NCBI GenBank assembly: GCA_964418325.1
Contig: CAYQLC010000022.1
Span: 1 to 22,281 of the forward strand
DNA from: IMCC26077 sp964418325
Lineage (GTDB): Bacteria > Actinomycetota > Actinomycetes > Nanopelagicales > Nanopelagicaceae
Direction: 5' to 3'
DNA length: 22,281 nt
Numbering within the stretch: the first letter of the stretch is position 1; every line of letters starts with the position of its first letter. The translations under genes and the position numbers were made by a program. The notes under the pieces are model-generated. The model was not told where the DNA came from, searched no databases, and saw only the letters and a list, made by a program, of their open reading frames with translations. This document shows, piece by piece, positions 13,465-20,809 of the stretch.

Positions 13465-16004
13465 CGCGCATCAACTTTTTGCGCATTGAGCGCTCGAGCA
13501 AGGGCATCACGATTCTCGCTGACAAATCGCCGCAATGCCGCCGGAGCATCTTTACCCGATCCGTTGAGCCAAGCCTCAGCTTTGCTGAGCACTTCTTGAT
13601 TAACTTGGTAGGCAGGGAAGAATCCAGTGACAACCGTCGAAGCCAGTTCGTAAGAGAGCTTCTCCCAGACCGAAATAAGTGAATCGAAGTATCGATCGAT
13701 ATAAGACTTGGTCAATTCGCGTTGCAGAGGTCGATTGAACCCCGCGATGGTGGCGTCATGTATGTGGTTAGAAAGTTCGCCGCCAAGAGCGTCCTGCCAT
13801 GCTTTCTCTTTAGCTGCCACTGTTGGTAAGGCAGCCCGCGCCGAGGCAGCATATTTATGTCCACTTGCCGTGTTGTCACGCTGTAATTCAGCATCAATTG
13901 CGGCAGAAGTACTCTTACCGCGCTCCGCAAGAGAGTTAATGAAGTGCCAACGCAAATCAGCATCGACGACGAGTCCAGGAAGTCTGCCGTCGAGCATATC
14001 TTTGATGCGCGAGTGTTGACGATCTGAAAAAGCAAACGAGGCAAAGGAACGCGCATACTGCAATTGCATGTCGCTACCTTCTTTTGCCTGCTCCAGCAAG
14101 ATCTCGACGCCATTAGCAACTTGCTCTCTGACCTTCTCGCGATTCTCATCGCAAGCGTAAAGCTCTACAGCAGTTCCCAATTGGATTAGCGTCATCGAGA
14201 CCACCGACACATCTTTTTCGGTAGCTAAACCAGTGACAGCCATTGGTACATATTCGCTGGCACTTAACTCTCCATCACGAAGCATGTCCCATGTAGCCGA
14301 CCAGCAAAGCGCCCGAGTGATTGGCTCCTCAACGCCCGAGAGGTTTGCGATGAGAGTCTGGATTGATTTTGCATCGAAGCGAATTTTTCCGTATGAGAGA
14401 TCGCCATCATTGATTAACAGCAAATCACCTTCGCGTTCACCCTTGAAGGCGCCAATGGAAGTTGAGCTACCTGCAACATCAAGTTCATGGCTTTTTCGCC
14501 GGAGTAACTTGCCATCGGCAAGATCATAAATTCCCACTGACATCCGATGTGGTCGGAGTTCTTGTGAACCCGCAGGCATCTTTGGTGGCTCTTGTTTGAT
14601 GCTGACTTCGGTGTATTTTCCATCGACCACCGTGATCTCGGGTCGCAGCGTGTTCACTCCTGCCGTGCAGAGCCAGGTATCAACCCAAGGCTTTAAATCC
14701 CGACCACTGGTAGCTTCTAGCTCGACCAGAAGGTCATTTAATGTGGTGTTCTTCCACGCATGTTTCGCGAAGTACTTCTTAAGTGCTGCGACAAAATTAG
14801 CTTTACCAACGTGTGCTACAAGTTGTTGCAAAACTGATGCCCCTTTGGCATATGTAATCCCGTCGAAATTAGTCCGGACTGCTTCGAGGTCATGCATATC
14901 CACGACTATGGGGTGAGTCGAAGAGAGCTGATCTTGGCGGTAGGCCCAATTCTTTCGCTCAGCGTTGAAGGTGGTCCAGGAATTTTTGAACTTTGTGGCA
15001 TCAGCGAGCGCAGTATAAGAAGCCCATTCGGCAAAAGATTCATTGAGCCACAGGTCATCCCACCAAGACATGGTGACTAGATCGCCAAACCACATATGAG
15101 CCATTTCGTGCAAGATGACATTTGCGCGCCAGTTATAGTTTTTATCCGTTACTTTGCTGCGAAATACGAAGTAATCCTCTGCGAAGGTGACACAACCAGC
15201 GTTCTCCATCGCTCCGGCGTTAAATTCTGCGACCGCTAATTGATCGTATTTATCGAAGGGATAGGCAAGACCGAATTCACGCTCGAAATACTCGAATCCC
15301 TGTTTTGTAATGAGGAAGATTTCGCTAGCGTCAAGATGCTCGGCAAGTGATTTTCGGCAGTAGATACCAAGCGGTACTTCCTTTTCGCCTTTATAGATAT
15401 CGAACTCTTTGTGATACGGACCTGCAACGAGAGCAGTGATGTAAGTTGACATCACTGGTGTGGTTGTGAAGGAAGTTTTCTTTTTGTCACCTGCCAGATT
15501 TTCGCTAGCAGCGACCGGATTGTTAGATATCACTTCCCAGTGGTTTGGGGTGATTGCACTTAAAGTGAAGGTCGCTTTGAGATCAGGTTGATCGAAGCAG
15601 GCATACATTCGGCGAGCATCGGCGACTTCGAATTGGGTGTAGAGATACACCTCAGAATCTGCAGGATCAACGAATCGATGAAGCCCTTCACCGCTTACCG
15701 AATAGATTGCTTCAAGATCCACCACGAGCGTGTTCTCTGCGGCCAGGTTGGTGAGGTGGATGCTCTCACCATCGAATGCGGTAGCTTCGAGCGCTACGCC
15801 ATTGAGAGTTGCGCTGTGGAGCGACTTTCCAACTGCATCGATGAAGGTGGCCGAGCCCGGCTTACTACTGCGAAACTTCACCGTGGTCTTGGCGCGGAAG
15901 GTTTCAGCACCTGTCGTCAGGTCGAGGTCGACCTGATAACTATCAACGCTTAGATGGGCTGAGCGAGAGAGGGCTTCGTCACGAGTGAGATTGACTCCAG
16001 GCAC
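13458..16004 (-). CDS. pepN: Aminopeptidase N (M1 family zinc metallopeptidase)
   Basis: PepN removes N-terminal residues from peptides in the cytoplasm. The 848-residue protein shows the substrate-binding G-A-M-E-N motif at 264-268, and the zinc site H299-E-M-A-H303 followed by Glu322 (N-E-S-F), exactly HExxH-x18-E. The C-terminal ~400 residues form the helical ERAP1-like domain. Length matches actinobacterial PepN. The start is GTG 16004, with AAGGAG 7 nt upstream. The stop codon sits inside a 24-bp palindrome. It is divergent from trmB. Confidence 0.96.
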   Translation of the reverse strand: MPGVNLTRDEALSRSAHLSVDSYQVDLDLTTGAETFRAKTTVKFRSSKPGSATFIDAVGKSLHSATLNGVALEATAFDGESIHLTNLAAENTLVVDLEAIYSVSGEGLHRFVDPADSEVYLYTQFEVADARRMYACFDQPDLKATFTLSAITPNHWEVISNNPVAASENLAGDKKKTSFTTTPVMSTYITALVAGPYHKEFDIYKGEKEVPLGIYCRKSLAEHLDASEIFLITKQGFEYFEREFGLAYPFDKYDQLAVAEFNAGAMENAGCVTFAEDYFVFRSKVTDKNYNWRANVILHEMAHMWFGDLVTMSWWDDLWLNESFAEWASYTALADATKFKNSWTTFNAERKNWAYRQDQLSSTHPIVVDMHDLEAVRTNFDGITYAKGASVLQQLVAHVGKANFVAALKKYFAKHAWKNTTLNDLLVELEATSGRDLKPWVDTWLCTAGVNTLRPEITVVDGKYTEVSIKQEPPKMPAGSQELRPHRMSVGIYDLADGKLLRRKSHELDVAGSSTSIGAFKGEREGDLLLINDGDLSYGKIRFDAKSIQTLIANLSGVEEPITRALCWSATWDMLRDGELSASEYVPMAVTGLATEKDVSVVSMTLIQLGTAVELYACDENREKVREQVANGVEILLEQAKEGSDMQLQYARSFASFAFSDRQHSRIKDMLDGRLPGLVVDADLRWHFINSLAERGKSTSAAIDAELQRDNTASGHKYAASARAALPTVAAKEKAWQDALGGELSNHIHDATIAGFNRPLQRELTKSYIDRYFDSLISVWEKLSYELASTVVTGFFPAYQVNQEVLSKAEAWLNGSGKDAPAALRRFVSENRDALARALNAQKVDARF

Positions 16005-16089
16005 TGTTTGACTCCTTGTATGCGGTGAAAGAGAGCCCTATCCAACCACCAGAGTAAGAAATCTGTCCCATTGATGGCACCCTAGGGCT

Positions 16090-16770
16090 ATGGAGCCCAG
16101 CGCGAATTCAGAGCACCCCAACTCGATTCGGACCTACAAATTACGCGGAGCCCGCATCACTCCTGCCCAAGAGGGGGCAATTGAGAGATTGGGTACTCGC
16201 TTTATCGTCGATGTGGGCGATCAGCCGATAGATGTGCGGAAGATCTTTCCAGATGCACGACATCGAGTGTTAGAGATTGGCAGTGGGATGGGGGAGGCAA
16301 CTGCTCAAATGGCTCAAGCGGCGCCAGATACTGCAATCATCGCAGTCGAGGTGCATAAGCCTGGCGTGGGATCTCTTTTATGGCGCATAGAGAAGATGGG
16401 ACTTCAGAATATTCGCATCGTGCACGGTAATGTAAAAGAGATACTTGCGGCAAAGTTTGCCGACGAGAGTTTTGATGAGATTCGAATCTACTTCCCAGAT
16501 CCGTGGCAGAAGTTGCGCCACCATAAACGTCGTCTTCTTCAGGGTGAATTCATCCCACTTCTTGCAACGAAGCTGGTATTCAATGGGGCTCTTCACATTG
16601 CAACAGACTGGCAGCCGTACGCAGAATGGATCACGAGAGAGTTTGCTGAGGTTGCAGAATTTGTCGGCGGTGAAGTGCTACGCCCTAAACACCGACCGCT
16701 AACACGATTTGAAGAGCAAGGATTGACAAAAGAACATCGCGTTACAGATTTCTTGTACTACAAACGCTGA
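16090..16770 (+). CDS. trmB: tRNA (guanine-N7-)-methyltransferase TrmB
   Basis: TrmB uses SAM to methylate G46 in the variable loop of tRNAs. The 226-residue product has motif I L-E-I-G-S-G-M-G-E-A near residues 57-66, the acidic A-V-E-V-H-K segment and the hallmark F-P-D-P-W-Q-K-L-R-H-H-K-R-R, with T-R-F-E-E-Q-G-L near the C-terminus that contacts the substrate. Length is normal for the family. The ATG has only a weak AGGG 2 nt upstream, so a leaderless or short-leader transcript is possible. It converges on rpiB with 4 bp between stops. Confidence 0.95.
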   Translation: MEPSANSEHPNSIRTYKLRGARITPAQEGAIERLGTRFIVDVGDQPIDVRKIFPDARHRVLEIGSGMGEATAQMAQAAPDTAIIAVEVHKPGVGSLLWRIEKMGLQNIRIVHGNVKEILAAKFADESFDEIRIYFPDPWQKLRHHKRRLLQGEFIPLLATKLVFNGALHIATDWQPYAEWITREFAEVAEFVGGEVLRPKHRPLTRFEEQGLTKEHRVTDFLYYKR

Positions 16771-16774
16771 TGAC

Positions 16775-17239
16775 CTAGAGCGGGGGAAGTTTCTTACTCA
16801 CTTCATACTCACTAATCATGTCGATTCGCCTGGTGTGCCGCTCCTCGTTGGAGTAATCGGTGGAAAGGAATGCATCGACTATCTCGAGAGCCTCTTTCTC
16901 TGAGTGCATGCGCTCGCCGATAGAGAGGACATTTGCATTGTTATGTTGACGAGCAAGTTTTGCAATCTCTGGTTTCCACGCGAGAGCAGCTCGGACTCCT
17001 GCCACTTTATTGGCTGAGATTTGTTCACCGTTTCCTGATCCGCCTAGGACTATTCCTAATGAGCCAGCATCGGCAGCGACTGCTTCGGCAGCGCGAAGGC
17101 AGAACACGGGGTAATCATCGAGCGCTTCATATTCGAAAGGTCCATGGTCGACGACCTCATGGCCATTGAGGTGTAGGTGGCTGGTGATGAGGGTCTTGTA
17201 GGCGAATCCTGCGTGATCGCTGGCGATGTGGATTTTCAT
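16775..17239 (-). CDS. rpiB: Ribose-5-phosphate isomerase B
   Basis: RpiB interconverts ribulose 5-phosphate and ribose 5-phosphate in the pentose phosphate pathway. The 154-residue protein begins M-K-I-H-I-A-S-D-H-A-G-F, the substrate-binding Asp-His motif. Its active site loop reads G-S-G-N-G-E-Q-I-S-A-N-K-V, with Glu72 as the likely catalytic base. This is the actinobacterial type; the E. coli enzyme has Cys at the equivalent position. The ATG at 17239 follows a run of six C with no clear ribosome site. Confidence 0.95.
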   Translation of the reverse strand: MKIHIASDHAGFAYKTLITSHLHLNGHEVVDHGPFEYEALDDYPVFCLRAAEAVAADAGSLGIVLGGSGNGEQISANKVAGVRAALAWKPEIAKLARQHNNANVLSIGERMHSEKEALEIVDAFLSTDYSNEERHTRRIDMISEYEVSKKLPPL

Positions 17240-17255
17240 GGGGGGATACTCTCAG

Positions 17256-17309
17256 AAAAAAGAAGAAGCGCGGTGGATTTTCTACTCCACGCGCGCCTCT
17301 TCTTTTTTT
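17256..17309 (-). terminator. Terminator downstream of the secreted protein gene
   Basis: On the minus strand this reads a purine-rich arm ending G-C-G-C-G-C-G-T-G-G-A, a short loop, then its near-complementary arm and a run of six T. The arms pair over about 20 bp with one bulge and one mismatch. It lies 17 bp after the stop of the minus-strand secreted protein gene and before rpiB. The plus-strand reading also ends in seven T, so it could work in both directions. Confidence 0.85.
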
Positions 17310-17325
17310 GGGGCTTCGTACTTTG

Positions 17326-18045
17326 TTATGCCGATTTCTTAGTTGTGACGGTCTTTACTTGCTTGACGACAGCCTTACCTTTGCTCTTGGCGTTGGTAGC
17401 GCCAGTTGTTGCTGAAGGTGTGGTCGTGGTCTTTGGTGCTACAACTTTCCCGTTAGGGCCTCTCTTGCCTTGCGGACCCTTGCCTTGCGGCCCCATCTGT
17501 TGTGGTGCTTTACGTGGACTTGCCACCATTGCAGTGATCCGCTCGGTGAGTCCAGTCTTTTCTATCGCCGCCTTTTCAGCAGTGAGTCGTCCTGCTGCTA
17601 CTGCTGCATCGATGCGATCTGTTGCTTCCTTCACCAGTGCGGCGATGAGAGCATCTTTCTTCGCACCTGCGATTGCTGCGAGCGTCTCGCCTGCTTTGAG
17701 GCGGGTTTCGATTTCGGTCCATGCAACTCCGACAGTGTCGGCGATCAATTTCTCATGCGCTGCTTTTTCGGCTTCTCGTGCAGCTTTTGCTGCTGCTGGT
17801 GCATTGATGAGCGCCTTCGAGATTGCATCGGATTGTGCTTGGGTGATGGTTCCAGCTTTAACTAGTTCGGCTAGTACAGCGGCTACGCCTGCGCCACCAT
17901 CTCGTGGGCCATCCATATGCATTCCGCCCTTAGGACCACGTGGGCCCATTCCCTCTCCGCGGTCATCGGCGATTGCTCCGGCCGCCGAGCCGAGAGTCAG
18001 AGCCGCTACTGCAGTAACTGCAGCGAGCTTGATGCTCTTTTTCAT
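17326..18045 (-). CDS. Secreted Ala/Lys-rich helical protein with Gly-Pro patches
   Basis: The 239-residue protein has a clear Sec signal peptide (1-26, ending A-I-A before D-D). The mature N-terminus is Gly/Pro/Met-rich (G-M-G-P-R-G-P-K-G-G). The centre (about 50-175) is helical, containing modules such as L-K-A-G-E-T-L-A-A-I-A and I-D-A-A-V-A-A-G-R-L-T, a pattern I know from unnamed secreted proteins of Gram-positive bacteria (sometimes labelled DUF2680-like). The C-terminus has short Gly-Pro-Gln repeats and a Lys/Thr-rich basic tail that could bind cell wall polymers or DNA. ATG 18045 has AAGGAG 6 nt upstream. It is divergent from a collagen-like gene that shares the Gly-Pro-X style. No enzymatic motif is seen. 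Confidence 0.82.
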   Translation of the reverse strand: MKKSIKLAAVTAVAALTLGSAAGAIADDRGEGMGPRGPKGGMHMDGPRDGGAGVAAVLAELVKAGTITQAQSDAISKALINAPAAAKAAREAEKAAHEKLIADTVGVAWTEIETRLKAGETLAAIAGAKKDALIAALVKEATDRIDAAVAAGRLTAEKAAIEKTGLTERITAMVASPRKAPQQMGPQGKGPQGKRGPNGKVVAPKTTTTPSATTGATNAKSKGKAVVKQVKTVTTKKSA

Positions 18046-18343
18046 CTAGTACTCCTTCGTCTTCATCGTTCCTCAGGGCCTCGTACCCTGCTGATAGCCA
18101 GAAGGTTGCCGCTGCTCTCTGTGGGGTTGAATCGGGAAGTCTTAGAGGCGTTTGTGAATATCTTGGGGGCGAGAGGCCGAAAATCATGGATTTCCCTGGG
18201 GTATAGGTGGCTAAAGTCCAGATTTCAGGCGGTTTCTGACGGTTGTCAACGGAGAGTAATCGGTTTTCACTTATCTCGGAGCTCAGGTGGCTCTCAGTTA
18301 CACGGCTGAGATTTCCAATTTCACCTTTGCCGTGGAGGCCATC
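18046..18343. promoter_or_regulatory. Divergent intergenic region with phased CGG repeats
   Basis: No gene is visible in these 298 bp. CGGTTTCTGA (18230), CGGTTGTCAA (18240), CGGAGAGTAAT (18250) and CGGTTTTCAC (18261) form four head-to-tail units at 10, 10 and 11 bp, which places them on one face of the helix; the second contains GTTG-T-CAAC. On the minus-strand side, the leader of the secreted protein gene holds a small hairpin, CAGGG-TACGAGG-CCCTG (about 18072-18088). I could not fix any -35/-10 pair and recognise no riboswitch class. Confidence 0.4.
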
Positions 18344-18912
18344 GTGAGCATTTCTTTTTTCCCTGCAGTCAATGCGACAAGTCGTGCAATGTCTTTCTTC
18401 ATCGTGATCGCAGGATTTATTGCGGTTGATGCGCCGACTTCATCTGCAACAACAACGAAAAGCAAATCCGCGAGGACTGTTGTCATTAAGAGCGCAAAAA
18501 GAAGTAATTCAAATCAAATCGTAAATACTCTTCTTAACGGTATTGGTGCACCCAGCGCATCCATCGGTGTCAATGGAGATTTCTATATCGATACAGTCGC
18601 GATGAATATTTATGGACCGAAGAAAAAGAATGCTTGGCCGCTCCCTAAAAGTTTGATTGGACCAGCAGGCACAGCAGGGGCTCCTGGAACACCGGGCAAG
18701 CAAGGTGCAAACGGTAAAGATGGTCGAGATGGTACGAATGGAAAAGATGGGGAGCGTGGACCAACTGGCTCTTCAGGTGGTGGCGCAGGTTCCGTTGGTG
18801 CAACAGGTCCAACAGGACCAGCAGGTCCGGCAGGTTCACCTGGCCCAGCTGGTGCAACAGGACCGGCAGGTGCAATTGGTCCGATTGGACCAGCAGGTGC
18901 AAGTGGTTCAGC
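18344..18912 (+). CDS. Collagen-like surface protein, 3' end lost in assembly gap
   Basis: About 189 codons are visible. GTG 18344 is chosen because GGAGG lies 5 nt upstream; the frame is open further upstream to 18287 without a ribosome site. Residues about 15-30 form a hydrophobic export or anchor segment. Next comes a domain with G-A-P-S-A-S-I-G-V-N-G-D-F-Y-I-D-T and I-Y-G-P-K-K-K-N-A-W-P-L-P, a module common at the head of bacterial collagen-like and fibre proteins. From 18657 onward the protein is Gly-X-Y: about 13 triplets rich in charged residues (G-K-D, G-R-D, G-E-R), one interruption (G-S-S-G-G-G-A-G-S), then about 13 Pro/Ala-rich triplets up to the N run. A trimeric extracellular stalk is the expected product; its role is unknown. 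Confidence 0.85.
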
Positions 18913-19012
18913 NNNNNNNNNNNNNNNNNNNNNNNNNNNNNNNNNNNNNNNNNNNNNNNNNNNNNNNNNNNNNNNNNNNNNNNNNNNNNNNNNNNNNNNN
19001 NNNNNNNNNNNN
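18913..19012. other. Assembly gap (100 N)
   Basis: Exactly 100 N, the customary placeholder for a gap of unknown length. It falls inside the repetitive Gly-X-Y tract, so repeat collapse is the likely cause. The end of the collagen-like gene, its terminator, and possibly more genes are missing. Adjacency of the left and right parts depends on the scaffold join. Confidence 0.98.
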
Positions 19013-19032
19013 AATCGAGAGAGCGGGGGAGT

Positions 19033-19722
19033 ATGTCTCAGGAGCCGCATCGGCCTTCGAACGAAGAGAAAGCCCAGGCTGATCTCGAATACTTCGCCAA
19101 GTTGTATAGCGCTCAGGATGAAGCCGGTGAGCCACAACAAACCAAGATTGATAAATTGCGTGACGGCCTGCTTGTGAAGCTTTATAAGAAATACGGCAAA
19201 GTTTCGCTAGGTAACTCTAAAGTGCTTGATGTTGGTTGTGGCTATGGATGGCTGCTTGATTACTTCGATGGGGCGGAGAAACTAGCAGGGGTAGATATTG
19301 CCCACCATGCAGTCGAAGTTGCCGCGAAAAGAAAACCTGATCGCCATTTCAAACAAGGCAATCTTGAACAGCCAATCCCTTTTAATGAGACCTTCGATCT
19401 GGTTTTGGCAATCAACATCATCGAGCATCTGGAAAAACCCGAGGCTGGCGTGCAATCAATTGCCGGGGCTTGCCATAAGGGCTCAATAGTTCTTGTGCAT
19501 ATGCCGACCATCGCGAACTCATTGACCAAGTGGGAGTACTCCAAGCTCTATGACTCAGACCCCACACATATATATAGACCCAGCGGCAAGACAGTTCGAA
19601 AGATTTTTGAGGCCACTGGCTTTAAGACTCTACGAGATAGCTACCTGCCCCACTATCCAGCATGGGCAACCAAAATCTATCCTTTACATCCTGCCTATCT
19701 TGCAGTCTTCGAGAAAAAGTAA
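19033..19722 (+). CDS. Class I SAM-dependent methyltransferase
   Basis: The 229-residue protein has SAM-binding motif I, V-L-D-V-G-C-G-Y-G-W-L-L, at about 64-75. The acidic A-G-V-D-I-A follows, and then F-D-L-V-L-A-I-N-I-I-E-H-L-E, the motif IV/post-motif pattern of methyltransferase type 11/12 proteins. The C-terminal third contains H-I-Y-R-P-S and a G-F-K-T-L-R strand. The substrate cannot be inferred; small molecules, lipids or sugar nucleotides are all possible. GGGGGAG sits directly before the ATG. It begins 20 bp after the gap and lies 15 bp before uxuA, so it could be the first visible gene of that operon. Confidence 0.85.
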   Translation: MSQEPHRPSNEEKAQADLEYFAKLYSAQDEAGEPQQTKIDKLRDGLLVKLYKKYGKVSLGNSKVLDVGCGYGWLLDYFDGAEKLAGVDIAHHAVEVAAKRKPDRHFKQGNLEQPIPFNETFDLVLAINIIEHLEKPEAGVQSIAGACHKGSIVLVHMPTIANSLTKWEYSKLYDSDPTHIYRPSGKTVRKIFEATGFKTLRDSYLPHYPAWATKIYPLHPAYLAVFEKK

Positions 19723-19737
19723 CCAAAGGGGAGCGAC

Positions 19738-20799
19738 ATGACATCAGCACCGACCAAAATGCGCGTAGCTGCGGGTCAACATCCAGATAACGATCGCGAG
19801 TATCTCGATTTCGCTCGTCAACTCGGATGCCCTGGAGTCTCCTTCCAAACACCGAAGATAAAAGGAGCGGTACGTTGGGAAGCGCAAGACATCATTGATT
19901 TTCTCAAACCAGCGCGCGATCTCGGCCTATACGTTGAATCAATCGAGAACGTGCCAAATCAGTTCTTCGACAAAATCATGCTCGGTGTAGAAGGTCGCGA
20001 GGAACAACTCGAGAACATGAAACACACCATTCGTTCTCTCGGTGAAGCTAAAGTTCCAATTCTTGGAATGCACTGGATGCCACAGAGCGTATGGCGCACG
20101 GAGATGGGTCACTACGGTCGTGGTGACTCGTATGTGTCGGTGTATGACCACTCTGTCATCGAAGACCGCACTCGCGACAAAGAAATCTGGGTCGCCCGAC
20201 GCGACGAGCAGAGTCCCGACCTCAAAGACACATTCACCCGCGGCTCGTTCGTACCGCTACCCATTCATGAACTCACTCACGAACAGATGTGGGCGAACTT
20301 TGAATGGTTCATAAAGGGCATCATCAAAACCTGTGAGGAATCGAACGTCATTATTTCTTTCCATCCCGACGATCCACCCGCACAAGAACTCCATGGCATC
20401 GCTCGGATCTTCACCAGTGTCGACAACCTCGAACGTGCAATGAATATCGTCGATAGCCCGAACCTTAAACTCGAACTTTGCCTGGGAACGGTTTCGGAAA
20501 TGGATGGCGCGAACTCCGTCATGGACGCCGTCAATCGATTCGCCCCGCGAAACAAGATTGCCTATATCCACCTCCGTGATGTACAAGGAACTTTCCCTAA
20601 GTTTCAAGAGTCTTTCCTCGGTGAGGGGAATTATTCGCCACACGAAGTGATCAAAGCGCTCCATAAACATGGATTCACTGGTTCCATTCTCGACGATCAC
20701 ACCCCAAGTCTCACTGGAGACAGTGCATACGGCCACCGTGGACGTGCTCACGCCATCGGATATATCCAAGCCCTTATCGAAGTGGTGACGGGTAAGTAA
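19738..20799 (+). CDS. uxuA: Mannonate dehydratase (UxuA family)
   Basis: UxuA dehydrates D-mannonate to 2-keto-3-deoxy-D-gluconate in glucuronate breakdown, using Mn2+ or Fe2+ in a TIM barrel. The 353-residue protein has metal-site motifs in the expected order: F-H-P-D-D-P-P at about 208-214, Y-I-H-L-R-D-V-Q-G, and near the C-terminus L-D-D-H-T-P. It is somewhat shorter than the E. coli enzyme (394) and may belong to a divergent subgroup acting on another sugar acid. GGGGAG precedes the ATG by 4 nt. The M81 gene starts 10 bp after its stop. No uronate isomerase or KDG kinase gene is in view. Confidence 0.85.
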   Translation: MTSAPTKMRVAAGQHPDNDREYLDFARQLGCPGVSFQTPKIKGAVRWEAQDIIDFLKPARDLGLYVESIENVPNQFFDKIMLGVEGREEQLENMKHTIRSLGEAKVPILGMHWMPQSVWRTEMGHYGRGDSYVSVYDHSVIEDRTRDKEIWVARRDEQSPDLKDTFTRGSFVPLPIHELTHEQMWANFEWFIKGIIKTCEESNVIISFHPDDPPAQELHGIARIFTSVDNLERAMNIVDSPNLKLELCLGTVSEMDGANSVMDAVNRFAPRNKIAYIHLRDVQGTFPKFQESFLGEGNYSPHEVIKALHKHGFTGSILDDHTPSLTGDSAYGHRGRAHAIGYIQALIEVVTGK

Positions 20800-20809
20800 A
20801 GTTCACAGC

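Noticed and set aside
17177..18049. 290-codon open frame opposite the secreted helical protein gene
   Set aside because: The minus-strand product has a signal peptide, a good ribosome site and a terminator. The plus-strand frame is the long Ala/Ser/Cys-rich shadow expected from an Ala-rich gene.
18046..18190. Riboswitch in the leader of the secreted protein gene
   Set aside because: I compared it by eye with c-di-AMP (ydaO) and c-di-GMP elements, which often precede wall-related genes, and found none of their conserved cores; only one small hairpin is visible.
18657..18912. Repeat tract as a CRISPR array or phage tail fibre
   Set aside because: The periodicity is 9 bp and encodes Gly-X-Y without unique spacers, so it is not CRISPR. 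No phage structural or lysis genes lie nearby, so a cellular collagen-like protein is simpler.
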